Below, one piece after another: positions 34,944 through 44,747 of a DNA stretch of 64,000 bases. The translations under genes were made by a program, and so were the position numbers. This DNA comes from Alcanivorax sp. GTDB taxonomy: Bacteria; Pseudomonadota; Gammaproteobacteria; Pseudomonadales; Alcanivoracaceae. The stretch spans positions 62,001 through 126,000 of the forward strand of contig JAIUME010000008.1 of assembly GCA_022565695.1 (NCBI GenBank), read 5' to 3'. How positions within the stretch are numbered: position 1 is the stretch's first letter; every line of letters begins with the position of its first letter. The notes beneath the pieces were generated by a model. That model saw nothing but the letters and a program-made list of their open reading frames with translations, did not search any database and was not told where the DNA came from.

Positions 34944-36356
34944 GTGCTGACCGCAACGTTTCGGCGTGCTTCGGCGCCAGTAAAGGGGATGTTCCAGGGC
35001 GGCTTGTCTGCCATCTTGTTGAGTATGATGCTGGTGCCGGCACAGGCCATGTTGCCGCACGCCACGGGGGACGGACAGCCACTGCCGTCGTTGGCGCCCA
35101 TGCTGGAGGAAGTGTCGCCAGCGGTGGTGAATATCGCCACCCACACCCGGGTGCGCAGTCATCAGAATCCGTTGATGGAAGACCCGTTCTTCCGTCGTTT
35201 TTTCAATATGCCGGAGCAGCGCGGGCAGATGCCCGAGCGGCGCGCCACCAGTGCGGGTTCCGGCGTGATCGTCGATGCTGAAAATGGCTATGTGCTGACC
35301 AACGCCCATGTAGTCCGTAACGCCGATGAAGTAGAGATCACCCTGGTGGATGGCCGCACCATCAAGGCAGAAGTGGTGGGGATGGATGCCGGGGTGGATC
35401 TGGCCGTGTTGAAAGTCGATGCCGACAGACTCATCCAGATCGATATCGCAGACTCCACGCAATTGCGCGTGGGCGATTTCGTGATTGCCATCGGCAATCC
35501 CTTCGGTCTTGGGCAGACGGTGACCTCCGGGATTGTTTCCGCCCTGGGTCGCACCGGGCTGCGGCTGGACGGGTACGAGAATTTCATTCAGACCGACGCC
35601 TCCATCAATCCGGGTAACTCCGGTGGTGCGCTGGTGAATCTGCGTGGTGAACTGGTGGGGATCAATACCGCCATCATTGCCCCGGCTGGCGGTAACGTGG
35701 GCATCGGTTTTGCCATCCCTACTGAAATGGCCGTGAATGTCATGGCGCAGCTGATCGAGCATGGCGAAGTGCGCCGTGGCGTGCTGGGCGTGAGCATTCA
35801 GGACCTGACGCCGGAGCTGGCAGAGGCCTTTGATGTCGCCGAAAGCCGGGGTGTGGTGATTACCGGCGTGCTGGAAGACAGTGCGGCGGCGGAAGCCGGT
35901 CTGCAGCCTGGTGATATCGTCACCGCTGTAGACGGTCGCCCGGTGAATCGTGCGGCGGATCTGCGCAATCGGGTAGGCCTGTCGCCGGTGGGGGAAAACG
36001 TTCATCTGACCATACTGCGGGACAGTCGGCCCCGTGAAGTGGTGGCGGTCATCCGGGAAACGGGCGGCAAGAGTGCGGATGGTGGGGCCTTGTCTCGCTA
36101 CCTCAAGGGTGCGGAGATGCGTGACCTGCGCGACGGCGAGCTCAATCACGCCAGCCAGGGTGTGCTGGTGGAAGACGTGGAACGAAACTCTGCGGCCTGG
36201 CGTGCCGGCCTGCGCGGCGGCGATGTGATCATCAACGCCAATCGCCGGGATATTGAAACCCTGGATCAGTTGCGAGAGTCTGTCAGTGACCCTGAGGCGC
36301 CGCTGCTGCTGCGCGTCAACCGTGGCGGCGGGGTGTTTTTCGTAGTGATACGCTGA
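34944..36356 (+). CDS. Periplasmic Do-family serine protease, DegQ/MucD-like
   Basis: A 470-residue HtrA-type protease and chaperone. A signal peptide (ending PAQA) precedes the trypsin-like domain with His122 (TNAHVV), Asp152 (GVDLAV) and Ser226 (GNSGGAL). Two PDZ domains follow (about 275-365 and 390-465). There is no long Q-linker of DegP, so DegQ or MucD is the closer match. GTG 34944 has GAGGAGG about seven bases upstream. Periplasmic protein quality control is the expected role. Confidence 0.93.
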   Translation: MLTATFRRASAPVKGMFQGGLSAILLSMMLVPAQAMLPHATGDGQPLPSLAPMLEEVSPAVVNIATHTRVRSHQNPLMEDPFFRRFFNMPEQRGQMPERRATSAGSGVIVDAENGYVLTNAHVVRNADEVEITLVDGRTIKAEVVGMDAGVDLAVLKVDADRLIQIDIADSTQLRVGDFVIAIGNPFGLGQTVTSGIVSALGRTGLRLDGYENFIQTDASINPGNSGGALVNLRGELVGINTAIIAPAGGNVGIGFAIPTEMAVNVMAQLIEHGEVRRGVLGVSIQDLTPELAEAFDVAESRGVVITGVLEDSAAAEAGLQPGDIVTAVDGRPVNRAADLRNRVGLSPVGENVHLTILRDSRPREVVAVIRETGGKSADGGALSRYLKGAEMRDLRDGELNHASQGVLVEDVERNSAAWRAGLRGGDVIINANRRDIETLDQLRESVSDPEAPLLLRVNRGGGVFFVVIR

Positions 36357-36386
36357 GTCAAATCAGCACTCGGGCGGGAGGCAGCC

Positions 36387-37082
36387 ATGCATGACGGCAG
36401 AGCAGGTACTGCAGCAGGGATGCCCCTGTGGGGCATTGCCCTGGCTGCCGGGCTGATCCCCCTGCTGACCATCCACGTGACGTTCGTGACCTCCGTGCTG
36501 GAAGGGCATGTGCCCTGGTGCGTGCCCTACTGGGATGCCTGCACCAGTATCAGTCGCACAGGGCGGCATGGCAGTAGCTACTTCATTTTCAAGGGGGCGA
36601 TGCTGCCGGCGGCGCTGCTGGGGATTTTCTTCTGGTGGCTGAATGCCCGCTGGTTGAGGCAGCTGGGTGTGCAAAACAGTATGCCCGCCTGGCTGCCGTG
36701 GCTGGGGTTGGTGGGCTGCCTGTTCCTGGCCGCTTACACCATGGCCCTGGGGCACTCAGGTGACACCTTGCGCATGATTCGCCGTACAGGCGTGATCCTG
36801 TATTTTTCTCTGACCTTCATCGCCCAGCTGCTGCTCAGCGCGGCACTGATCACGGTGCCTGCCTGGCAGTCATGGGGACGCCGTCTGCTGCGGCTGTGCC
36901 AGACGGCGCTGGCCATTGGCATCCTGTCGGTGATCCTGACTGTCGTCGCCTATCCGCTGTACAGCCAGATCGACGACGCCTTCGAGTGGATACTGGCCCT
37001 GCTGCTCAACACGCATGGCCTGGCGGTGGCCTGGCTATGGTGGAAGAGCGGCTTCCGTGCCCGGTTGCTGACCGATCCCTGA
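36387..37082 (+). CDS. Multi-pass membrane protein, Frag1/DRAM/Sfk1-like
   Basis: A 231-residue protein with six predicted membrane helices. The segment WDACTSISRTGRHGSSYFIFKGAMLPA resembles the SxTGxxPPExxxF motif of the Frag1/DRAM/Sfk1 family. Function in bacteria is unknown. It begins 30 bases after the protease gene in the same direction and may share its transcript. The family assignment rests on one motif and the helix pattern. Confidence 0.6.
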   Translation: MHDGRAGTAAGMPLWGIALAAGLIPLLTIHVTFVTSVLEGHVPWCVPYWDACTSISRTGRHGSSYFIFKGAMLPAALLGIFFWWLNARWLRQLGVQNSMPAWLPWLGLVGCLFLAAYTMALGHSGDTLRMIRRTGVILYFSLTFIAQLLLSAALITVPAWQSWGRRLLRLCQTALAIGILSVILTVVAYPLYSQIDDAFEWILALLLNTHGLAVAWLWWKSGFRARLLTDP

Positions 37083-37100
37083 TGTTAGTGATTGGCACGA

Positions 37101-38690
37101 TCAGCCCAGCATCATGTCCGCTGCTTTCTCGGCAATCATCACGGTCGGGGCATTGGTATTGCCGCCGATCAGGGTGGGCATGATTGACGCGTCTACCACC
37201 CGCAGACCCTCCAGCCCATGCACGCGCAGGCTGTCCGGTGCCACCACGGCCATGTCATCCACACCCATCTTGCAGGTGCCCACCGGGTGATAGATGTTGT
37301 CGCACTTGCGGCGCAGGAAGTCGCGGTAATCGTCATCAGTCTGCAATTCCCGCTCGGGGAAGGCAGCGGCACCGCGCCAGCGGGCGAGCCCTTCCTGTTT
37401 CATCGCCTCGCCGAGCAGTTTCATGCCGCGGATCATGCCCTCGACATCGTCCTCGTGGGTCATGAAGCGTGGATCGATCAATGCATTGTCAGAAGGATCT
37501 GCGCTGTTCAGCGTGACCCGGCCGCGGCTCTTGGGACGCAGAATGCAGACATGCGCGGAGTAACCCCAGCCCATGGCGAACAGCGTATTCAGGCCATGAT
37601 TGTCGAGCATGGCGGCAGTCAGATGCAGTTGCAGATCCGGAATGGGCTCTTCCGGACGGGACTTGATGAAGCCGCCGGCCTCGGCCACGTTGGAGGTCAG
37701 GGGGCCGCTACGGTCGCGGAAGTATTGCCACAGGGCCTTGATGTGTTTGGGCAGTGCCGCTGGCGAGAGGCTCAGCGTGTCGCGCAGCAGCGAGCGCTGC
37801 ACCAGCAGGATGTCGGGGTGATCCTGCAGGTTTTCGCCCACACCGGGCAGTTCGTGGCGCACGGCAATGTCGTGCCGGGCCAGTTCTTCCCGGGGGCCAA
37901 TGCCCGACAGCAGCAGCGTCTGTGGTGAGTTGATGGCGCCGCCGCACAGGACGGTTTCTGCTGCCTCGACCTTCTCGGCGCGGCCCCGGCGGGTGTACTC
38001 GGCGCCGATGATACGCTTGCCATCCATCAGCAGACGGCTGACCCGGGCTTCGGTGATGACGGTCAGGTTTTCCCGCTCAAGGGCAGGGTGCAGGTAGGCC
38101 TTGGCAACGCCCCAGCGCTCGCCGCCTTTCTGGGTGACCTGATAGAAGCCAACGCCTTCCTGTTCGGCGCTGTTGAAATCATCCGTGGCGGGCATCCCGG
38201 CCTGAACGCAGGCGTCAATAAAGCCCTGGCTCACCGGGTGCTGGTAGCGCAGGTCGGCCACATTCAATGGGCCGCCGGTGCCATGCAGCGCGCTGGCTCC
38301 GCGCTCCTGGTTCTGGCTGCGCTTGAAAATGGGCAGTACGTCGTCCCAGCCCCAGCCCTTGTTGCCCAGCTCGGCCCAGTGATCGTAGTCCCAGCTGTGG
38401 CCACGGGTGTAGATCATGGCGTTGACGGCACTGGAGCCGCCCAGGGTTTTGCCCCGGGGAATATACAGTTCACGGTTGTTCAACGCGGTCTGCGGCACGG
38501 TGTAGTAACGCCAGTTACGCTTGTTGGAGCGCATCAGCGCGATAATGCCCGCTGGCATGCTGATCAGCAGGCTGTTGTCGGCAGGGCCGGCTTCCAGCAG
38601 GCACACCCGGTTAGCGGGGTTCTCGGAGAGTCGGTTGGCCATCACGCAGCCTGCGGAGCCACCGCCGATAATCAGATAATCAAAGGACAT
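37101..38690 (-). CDS. GMC-family FAD-dependent alcohol/choline dehydrogenase
   Basis: A 529-residue flavoenzyme. The dinucleotide motif is [19 protein letters not shown], followed by [20 protein letters not shown] (GMC signature 1). The C-terminal active-site pair is seen in [10 protein letters not shown] and [20 protein letters not shown]. It is close in pattern to both BetA choline dehydrogenase and AlkJ alcohol dehydrogenase; the alkane-degrading flavour of the neighbourhood favours an alcohol, and the BCCT transporter about 8 kb away would favour choline. Neither is decided. Confidence 0.88.
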   Translation of the reverse strand: MSFDYLIIGGGSAGCVMANRLSENPANRVCLLEAGPADNSLLISMPAGIIALMRSNKRNWRYYTVPQTALNNRELYIPRGKTLGGSSAVNAMIYTRGHSWDYDHWAELGNKGWGWDDVLPIFKRSQNQERGASALHGTGGPLNVADLRYQHPVSQGFIDACVQAGMPATDDFNSAEQEGVGFYQVTQKGGERWGVAKAYLHPALERENLTVITEARVSRLLMDGKRIIGAEYTRRGRAEKVEAAETVLCGGAINSPQTLLLSGIGPREELARHDIAVRHELPGVGENLQDHPDILLVQRSLLRDTLSLSPAALPKHIKALWQYFRDRSGPLTSNVAEAGGFIKSRPEEPIPDLQLHLTAAMLDNHGLNTLFAMGWGYSAHVCILRPKSRGRVTLNSADPSDNALIDPRFMTHEDDVEGMIRGMKLLGEAMKQEGLARWRGAAAFPERELQTDDDYRDFLRRKCDNIYHPVGTCKMGVDDMAVVAPDSLRVHGLEGLRVVDASIMPTLIGGNTNAPTVMIAEKAADMMLG

Positions 38691-39150
38691 AAAGACCGCC
38701 CTGCAGCGTTGTTGTCATTGGTGAATGGTGAGATTGGCACAATTGTAGGGCACCTCAGGTCAAGGTCGGAGGAAATTTGTGACTTTCCGGTCATGTTGTT
38801 GTTGCCGGCCGATGCCGATGCCGGCGTGGCGGCCGGGCAGGGCTGATGGCGCGGGCCCGGGCTTGTGCCTGGGCTTGTGCCCGGACTTGTGCCCGGACTT
38901 GTGATAGCACAGTTACGGTGGTTATTATCTGAGCAGCTCATCGCATCGGCGACAGAAGCGACCTCCGCCCGTGAGCAGGTCGCCCGCACCAGACAGAATG
39001 ACAAAACGGAATACGGCAGTCAGGTGAATTGCCGGCCCGAGTCGGGCAATCGCCTGGGCTGCCTGCCACATTACGGTCATGTTTTTGCATAAAGCTGGCC
39101 GGGTAGGGCATGTTCGGATGAGTTATTGCATCTGTTGAGCGGGAGCGACT
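38691..39150. other. Gene-free stretch between the GMC and HNH genes
   Basis: About 460 bases without a credible gene. It must contain the divergent promoters of both neighbours. The one clear feature is a four-unit 12-bp tandem repeat at 38856-38903. A minus-strand frame across it reads as repeated Thr-Ser-Pro-Gly and is an artefact of the repeat. Confidence 0.5.
38856..38903. repeat. 12-bp tandem repeat, four units
   Basis: CCCGGGCTTGTG, CCTGGGCTTGTG, CCCGGACTTGTG, CCCGGACTTGTG. Substitutions in adjacent units suggest two rounds of duplication. Copy number may vary between strains. Confidence 0.95.
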
Positions 39151-39741
39151 ATGTCAGAACGTATTCTCAGGCTGGATATCGCCGGCAAGCCGGTGGAATG
39201 GTTGTCCTGGCAGGACGCTGCCTGTCTGTATGCGCGCGGGTTGGTCACCTGGACCCTGGGTGACGTCATCTACGAGATACAGGGCGGCATCTCCCGGTGT
39301 ACCGGTCTGCGGTCCGAGATGCAGCTGCACTCCATCATTGCCTGTAACGGCCGCATCAACCCGCACCCCCGCTCCCGCCCCCCGCTCACCAATAGAGCGC
39401 TGTTCCGCCGTGACCAGAACATTTGCCTCTATTGCGGCGGCCACTTCCACGATCATGAACTGACCCGGGACCATATCGTGCCGACATCGCGGGGAGGGCG
39501 TGATCACTGGCTGAACGTGGTGGCGGCCTGCCGGCGTTGCAATCAGCACAAGGGCAATCGCCTGCTGGAAGAGTCCAGTCTGGAATTGCTGGCGCTGCCG
39601 TTCGTGCCGAACATGGCGGAGTATCTGGCGCTGATCAACAGCCATCGCATCCGCGGTGACCAGATGGCGTTCTTGCGTGGACAGTTTTCCCGCCACAGCA
39701 CCGGGCGGCTTGAGGCGCCTGCGGCGGCGCTGGTCGTCTAA
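39151..39741 (+). CDS. HNH endonuclease-family protein
   Basis: A 196-residue protein with an HNH (McrA-type) domain in its second half: CLYCGGHFHDHELTRDHIVPTSRGGRDHWLNVVAACRRCN, with two CxxC metal pairs, the DH of the first H, the N of LNVV, and NxHKG at the end (quoted only by its key residues here: Cys-x2-Cys, Asp-His, Asn, Cys-x2-Cys, Lys-Gly). The first 90 residues are a conserved helical/strand region found in gammaproteobacterial relatives. It is probably a housekeeping nuclease, as it lies in no island. Confidence 0.85.
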   Translation: MSERILRLDIAGKPVEWLSWQDAACLYARGLVTWTLGDVIYEIQGGISRCTGLRSEMQLHSIIACNGRINPHPRSRPPLTNRALFRRDQNICLYCGGHFHDHELTRDHIVPTSRGGRDHWLNVVAACRRCNQHKGNRLLEESSLELLALPFVPNMAEYLALINSHRIRGDQMAFLRGQFSRHSTGRLEAPAAALVV

Positions 39742-39743
39742 AA

Positions 39744-39786
39744 GGTTCATCGCGGATTGGCGCACCCCGCCTCTCCGCGATGAACC
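39744..39786. repeat. 13-bp inverted repeat with a repeat-family loop
   Basis: GGTTCATCGCGGA (39744-39756) and its exact reverse complement (39774-39786) flank a 17-base loop. The loop contains GGCGCACCCCGCCTC, a 15-mer also present in the right arm of the structured repeat copy 1 (5973-5987). Confidence 0.85.
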
Positions 39787-39794
39787 AAAAAAAA

Positions 39795-39822
39795 CGGCGC
39801 CCAGAGGGCGCCGCAGGTTTTT
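39795..39822. terminator. Bidirectional terminator
   Basis: CGGCGCCC (39795-39802) and GGGCGCCG (39806-39813) pair around AGA. A run of A precedes it and TTTTT follows it, which suits termination of both convergent transcripts (HNH and acyltransferase genes). Confidence 0.85.
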
Positions 39823-39998
39823 GCTCGGGAGAGCTTGTCCGGAGAAGAATCTCCAGGCCCGGAAGGGACAAATTTCCGCGCCCTCAGCCATGCTGAAGCT
39901 GAGGTGGCAGTGTAGCGCGCCCGAGCCAATCGGTATTTGCTGGCCCGACGCCGAAAACAGGCCGGGCAGCCAATCGCCATGTAAACCCATCCCCGGCC
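39823..39998. other. Tail region after the terminator
   Basis: No gene. CTCAGC and GCTGAG form a small hairpin at about 39880-39900. This is downstream of both flanking genes. Confidence 0.4.
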
Positions 39999-41324
39999 TC
40001 AGGTAACTGCCTGACCGTTCAGGATATCCAGGAAGGTTTCGGCAAAGGCCCAGGCGCCCTCGCGGCTGAATTGCTGGCGATGGTAGCGGAACGACAGGTG
40101 CAGATGATCATTCAGGGTTACTGCGCCCAGCGACAGGCCCATGGGCATGCGGCAAGGTGGTGAGAACCAGAGTTCTTTCAAGGTCAGCGCGCTGTCCCCG
40201 GGCAGGGGCATGCGGGCATGGCCCAGATTGCCCAGTACGGTGGTGCTGGCAATGCGGTTACCGGTCAGGGGCAGCAGGCCGGGGACGGCCTGACGAATCC
40301 AGGCCGGCAGGCCGCGCACCTCACGCATCAGGTCGATCAGCAGCCCCATGGTGCCGGTTTCCTTGAGGCTGGCGGTCTGCTGAGTGATGGCGGTGAGCAA
40401 CTGCTCGAAGTCGGCGCGGTCGCTGGCCCGTGAGATCACGTTGACCCAGACCGACAGGTTGCTGGCGATATCGTTGCGGAAAGCCGGATCGCGGGTGTTC
40501 ATCGGCATGATCATGCTGATGCGCCCGGTGCTCTGGTCATGGTCGGCATTCCAGCGTTCGATGGCCAGATGCAATGCGGTGGCCAGCAGATCGTTGATGG
40601 TGGCGCCGTTGTGGCGCAGGGTCTGCAGGCGCCGGGTCTGGGCAGCGCTGAAACGTACCGGCATGAAGGAGAGGCCGGTATCGTCTTCCATGCCGTCAGC
40701 GGCGATGCGTGCCGGCGGCTTGAGCGTGGTGCCGATGACTTCCAGCAGGCGGCTGATGCGGGCCAGGTGATCGGCGAACTTTGCCGGTACGGTTTCCGGC
40801 GCCCCGTTGCGGGCGCGAATGAAGTCGACGCCGGTCACCGGGTCTGCGACGCCGGCATAGGCGCGCAGAATCGAGACCATGAAGCTGTACAGGCCGACAC
40901 TGTCGCAGACGGTGTGATTCATGTTGATCATGAAGAAGTCGCCCTTCTCGCCGCAGTGCGCCAGGGCACAGCGGAAGGGCGGCGCTTCTGCCAGCGGCAC
41001 GGAGAGACTGTGCAGCGCGGTACGCGCCTCATGCAGGGCTTCTTCGTCGCAGCATTCGATGATGCGCAGTGGTACCTGTTCGAGGGTATCCTGAATCTGC
41101 CAGAACAGCTGTTTGTCGCTTGCCTTGTGCGGTACCAGAGACGCTCGCACCATCGGATGGTGGCCAGCGGCGCTGCGGATGGCGCGGGTCAGGCGTTCCT
41201 CGTCCAGATGCCCGTTGACCCGCACTTCCATCTGCAGGCTCAGGGGCGAGCCGGGCTTGTCGAGATGCAGCAGCAACTCGTCGTAGATGTTCAAGGGTAT
41301 GCGCTCTGGCAGGAACTCGGTCAT
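39999..41324 (-). CDS. Condensation-domain / wax-ester-synthase-like O-acyltransferase
   Basis: A 441-residue protein of the CoA-dependent acyltransferase superfamily. The active-site HxxxD is kept as MNHTVCDSVG (usual HHxxxDG; the second His is retained, the first is Asn). The C-terminal half has NRIASTTVLGNLG, which matches the structural loop preceding the DFG-like region of these folds. Relatives include wax ester synthase/DGAT and PapA-type enzymes. A lipid ester product is an inference from the fold and the organism. It is convergent with the HNH gene. Confidence 0.75.
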   Translation of the reverse strand: MTEFLPERIPLNIYDELLLHLDKPGSPLSLQMEVRVNGHLDEERLTRAIRSAAGHHPMVRASLVPHKASDKQLFWQIQDTLEQVPLRIIECCDEEALHEARTALHSLSVPLAEAPPFRCALAHCGEKGDFFMINMNHTVCDSVGLYSFMVSILRAYAGVADPVTGVDFIRARNGAPETVPAKFADHLARISRLLEVIGTTLKPPARIAADGMEDDTGLSFMPVRFSAAQTRRLQTLRHNGATINDLLATALHLAIERWNADHDQSTGRISMIMPMNTRDPAFRNDIASNLSVWVNVISRASDRADFEQLLTAITQQTASLKETGTMGLLIDLMREVRGLPAWIRQAVPGLLPLTGNRIASTTVLGNLGHARMPLPGDSALTLKELWFSPPCRMPMGLSLGAVTLNDHLHLSFRYHRQQFSREGAWAFAETFLDILNGQAVT

Positions 41325-41395
41325 CCGCTACCTCCCTGGTAATTTCCTTCATTATGCGGTGTCACGCCGGAAACAGATAGCCTGGGGGCGGGCGC

Positions 41396-42493
41396 TCAAG
41401 GGGAGCCGGGCGCGGCATCAAGGCGAGTGTCGCCGTGGCTGCTGCGGGGTTGCAGGCCGCAACTGGCCAGCAGATCTTGCCAGGCCCGGGTATGCCGGGC
41501 CATGGCGGCGCGAAAATGCTGCCGCAGCCCTTCGTCATCGGAAAAATGTGCCGTGTGCCAGGCGTCGAAGGCGGGGCTGTTGGCGGGCAGATCGGTGGCG
41601 AGCTGTTGCATGGTGTCCTGCAACAGGCGGGAAGCCCGGTCCAGATCAGACAGCCAGGGCTGAATCTGCGCCCCATAGATATCGATGAAGACATTCTGGA
41701 AGTAACGGGCTTGCTGGCTGCTGCGCTGGCGCGGGCATAGCGCCGTCGTGTCCACCTGCTCCAGCATGTCGGCCGCGCGGTGCAGTTCGCGGGTGGCCAG
41801 CGCCAGGCCCTGCAATATGCTGCCGCCCGTGTCGCTGCGTGACAGGGTGGCGATATCCTGCTCCAGTTGGCCGGCATCGGCAGGCAGGGGGCCATTGCTG
41901 CCCAGTTGGCTGCCCAACCGGGCGATGCGCCCCAGAGCGGTGTCCAGTGTTGCCATGTCCGCAAGGCTGTCGGTGTTCGCCGGCCGGGCTGTGGTGGTAA
42001 AGAACCCCGCCATTTCCTCAGAGCCCAGTGTCGCGTTGAAGTACAGCGCCGGCAGGGACTCGCGCTTGAGGGTGTGAATCTCCGACAGCCAGAGATGGAA
42101 TGCTTCGTCGTCGGCGAGCCGATCTTCCGTCAGACAGGTTTCGCTGCGCTGGATGAAATCGAGCTCGTAGGCGAAGCGCAGGGAGGCGGTTTGCAAGCGG
42201 CCCAGGCTGCTGTTGCGGGCACTGACCAGGCCCATCATGTCGCACTGGGCCAGGCCAAAGTGGCGGCGCATGCCGGTACGCAGCTCGGGGATCGGCTGAC
42301 GCAGGTCGCGGCTGCGCGGATAGCGGGTAACGGTTACCGGCGGGGCGGGTTCGGCGCGCTGGCCTGTGAGGCGCTCCAGCCGTTGCAGATAGTCCTGCCA
42401 TAGCGCTTCCGGCCCGGCGGGCTGGCAGGCGCTGATGAGCAGCGCCATGAGCGACAGCAGGCTGAAGTGAACGGCTTTTCTGACCGGCGTCAT
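41396..42493 (-). CDS. DUF3080 family lipoprotein
   Basis: A 365-residue protein with a lipobox LISAC (Cys23), so it is predicted to be an outer- or inner-membrane lipoprotein. The mature part is almost all helix, with the DUF3080 run RDLRQPIPELRTGMRRHFGLAQCDMMGLVSARNSSLG (key residues Arg-Glu-Leu-Arg, Cys, Asn-Ser-Ser-Leu-Gly). Function unknown. It precedes the acyltransferase by 71 bases on the same strand. Confidence 0.85.
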   Translation of the reverse strand: MTPVRKAVHFSLLSLMALLISACQPAGPEALWQDYLQRLERLTGQRAEPAPPVTVTRYPRSRDLRQPIPELRTGMRRHFGLAQCDMMGLVSARNSSLGRLQTASLRFAYELDFIQRSETCLTEDRLADDEAFHLWLSEIHTLKRESLPALYFNATLGSEEMAGFFTTTARPANTDSLADMATLDTALGRIARLGSQLGSNGPLPADAGQLEQDIATLSRSDTGGSILQGLALATRELHRAADMLEQVDTTALCPRQRSSQQARYFQNVFIDIYGAQIQPWLSDLDRASRLLQDTMQQLATDLPANSPAFDAWHTAHFSDDEGLRQHFRAAMARHTRAWQDLLASCGLQPRSSHGDTRLDAAPGSP

Positions 42494-42612
42494 GCGCAGT
42501 TACCCTCCCTCGGAAGGCCTCATTCAGGAGAACCTGTTCGTGAAGAATATCAGCATCAGCAGCATTCGCAGCATCAGCAGAGACGTGTTGCCGTCGGTTG
42601 CTATTGTGGCCG

Positions 42613-43185
42613 CTACTCGTCGGCAGGGCAGTCATCCTGCCAGCATTGCGGCACGCGCTGGATGGCGCTGATGTCGTAGCCCTCTTCTTCCAGCAAGTCC
42701 AGCAGCCGTTGATAGTCGGCATCGTCAATGGCAGGCGTGCGTGCCATGATCCAGACGTAATCGCGTTTCTGTCGCCCGATGATGGTTTCGCTGTAGTCCT
42801 CATCCACATGCACGATGCGGAAGTCGGCCTTGAAGGGCCACAGGAACTGCATGCCCCAGATGGCATTGCCGGTGCCCTCGCGCACCGTGGCCACCGGGTT
42901 CATGCGCCGCTCCTTGCCATCGTAACCGCCGCGCCGAAAAATGAAGGTGGTATCAACGCGACCATCATCCTTGAGGGCATAGCGTTCCACTGCGTTATAG
43001 GCATCGCGCTCGAAGTAGGTGGGGATGCTGGCAATCACGAACCAGTCACCCATGAAGCGCTCCAGGTCTACGGGTGCGGCGTCGCGAATTTCCGGGAGGC
43101 GATTGCTCTGGCAGCCGCCAAGCAGCAGCAACATTGCAGCCAGCGGTGCAAGCAAGGACAGGGTACGGGACTGGTGGGATGGCAT
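42613..43185 (-). CDS. blc: Bacterial lipocalin, Blc-like lipoprotein
   Basis: A 190-residue outer-membrane lipocalin. The lipobox is LLGGC (Cys25), and the lipocalin GxW is seen in LERFMGDWFVIASIPTYFE, with NAVERYAL and VREGTGNAIWGMQF following. Length and pattern agree with Blc, which binds fatty acids or lysophospholipids during envelope stress. It lies 120 bases upstream of DUF3080 in the same direction. Confidence 0.9.
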   Translation of the reverse strand: MPSHQSRTLSLLAPLAAMLLLLGGCQSNRLPEIRDAAPVDLERFMGDWFVIASIPTYFERDAYNAVERYALKDDGRVDTTFIFRRGGYDGKERRMNPVATVREGTGNAIWGMQFLWPFKADFRIVHVDEDYSETIIGRQKRDYVWIMARTPAIDDADYQRLLDLLEEEGYDISAIQRVPQCWQDDCPADE

Positions 43186-43269
43186 GGCTCGCTCCGCATT
43201 GATGTCTGGAAGACAATCAGTATGCGGGGCGAGCGGGAATGGCTTGTGAAGGGAGCCGGTGCGAAGGGG

Positions 43270-44619
43270 CTATTCGTTGCGATGCTCCTCCGCATCATCC
43301 TCATCCTGAACCGGATCTGCCGTGTCATCGCTCTGTGCCGGGGGCGACGCTTCCTCGCGGGTTTCTCTCTCCCTGGCTTCCTCCTGGACTTCCTCCGGCG
43401 CCTTTTCGATACCGATGTGATACGCGGCGAAACCGGTATGCACCACCTGGTTTTCTGCCATACCGAGCACGCGCCCGGCGAAGGGCGCGATGATGGCGCT
43501 GCCGGTATTGGTGACCGGGTCTGTCACGGTGCCCAGCACCTGGCCGCGACGGACATTTTCGTCCAACTTCACCTTGGACATGAGAATGCCGCCCTGATTG
43601 GCGCGTAACCACTGGGATTCGTAGAACACGGGTTGCGGCGTACCCCAGAAGCGGCGCGCCTTGCGCATGCCCAGATTGTCGAGCATGGTTTCGATCGCTT
43701 GCACGCCGCTGTCCACCGCGCTTTCTTCAAGCCGGTTCGGGCCACCGGCCTCCATGGTGACAGTCGGAATGCCGGCATCGGACGCCGCCCGACGCAGGGT
43801 GCCGGTGGGCGCCGCGCTGTGCAGGACAGTGATGCCGCCGAATTTACGTGCGAATTCAACGATATTCGGATCGGTCATGTCCCCGCGCAGCTGTGTCAGG
43901 TTGACCCGTCGCAAGGACCCGGTATGCAGGTCGGCGAGAAACTGGCAGTGGGCCACAATTTCCGAGAACAGGGAGTAGGCGATACGTGCCGCCGAGCTGC
44001 CCTGAGGATTGCCGGGGAAATAGCGATTCAGATCCCGGCGGTCCGCGAGGTAGCGTTCGCCGCGTCGGAAGCCATCCAGATTGACGATGGGCACACCAAT
44101 GACGGTGCCCGCGAGTTTTTCCGGCTCAAGTTGGTACATGACGCGCCGCACCATCTCGATGCCATTGAGCTCATCACCATGCACGGCGGCGGTCATGCAG
44201 ACCACCGGGCCGGGGCGAGCGCCGTGGGCGACCAGCACCGGCACCGGGGTGGCAATGGAGGCGAAGGATTGGTCTGGTGACCAGTACAGCGTATTGATGG
44301 CGCCTGGCTTCACCTCTCCATTCAGCAGCCGAAAAGGGACGGGGGCGCCGTCATCCAGGGGGACGGCAGTGGCGTCGCCGGCGTCCTCGGCGGCGGGAGA
44401 CGGTGATACGGGCAGGATATGCACCTGATCCGGCTGTGGCAGATCCTCATCCTCGAGCTCGGTCGCCTGCAGTGGTCGTGCCGCTACGGTCATCAGCAAG
44501 AGTGCCATCAGCAACACAGCGACAAGCTGTGCGCTGCGCCAACCCGGCGCGCCCTGGTTCAGCAAGCTTTGCTTCAGTATTGCCCGCATCGATCGCGTCT
44601 GTCCCGTCAGGACGAGCAT
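43270..44619 (-). CDS. Succinylglutamate desuccinylase / aspartoacylase-family protein
   Basis: About 449 residues. An N-terminal membrane segment (QLVAVLLMALLLMTVAARPL) places it in the envelope. The M14-type zinc site is seen in AAVHGDELNG and LADLHTGS, and the C-terminal part has a barrel-like NVRRGQVLGTV domain as in AstE-related proteins. The last 45 residues are a Glu/Asp-rich tail. It is not a typical AstE, which is cytoplasmic and shorter; the substrate is unknown. The start ATG 44619 has a weak GAAGG. Confidence 0.75.
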   Translation of the reverse strand: MLVLTGQTRSMRAILKQSLLNQGAPGWRSAQLVAVLLMALLLMTVAARPLQATELEDEDLPQPDQVHILPVSPSPAAEDAGDATAVPLDDGAPVPFRLLNGEVKPGAINTLYWSPDQSFASIATPVPVLVAHGARPGPVVCMTAAVHGDELNGIEMVRRVMYQLEPEKLAGTVIGVPIVNLDGFRRGERYLADRRDLNRYFPGNPQGSSAARIAYSLFSEIVAHCQFLADLHTGSLRRVNLTQLRGDMTDPNIVEFARKFGGITVLHSAAPTGTLRRAASDAGIPTVTMEAGGPNRLEESAVDSGVQAIETMLDNLGMRKARRFWGTPQPVFYESQWLRANQGGILMSKVKLDENVRRGQVLGTVTDPVTNTGSAIIAPFAGRVLGMAENQVVHTGFAAYHIGIEKAPEEVQEEARERETREEASPPAQSDDTADPVQDEDDAEEHRNE

Positions 44620-44747
44620 TCCACCTTCCTCCCTGTCATCTGTTATACCCGGGTTGGAGTGGCGGCGGCCGCACATGTTCCCGGACGAATGGGGCTGCCA
44701 GTGCGCAGATGTAAAAAACGCACTGGCCAGGCGTCAGAGTATCGGGC

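Noticed and set aside
34905-36149. 414-codon minus-strand frame opposite the DegQ-type gene
   Set aside because: Shadow frame; the plus-strand protein has the full catalytic triad and PDZ domains.
38672-39004. Minus-strand frame with Thr-Ser-Pro-Gly repeats
   Set aside because: Product of the 12-bp tandem repeat, no conserved sequence on either side.
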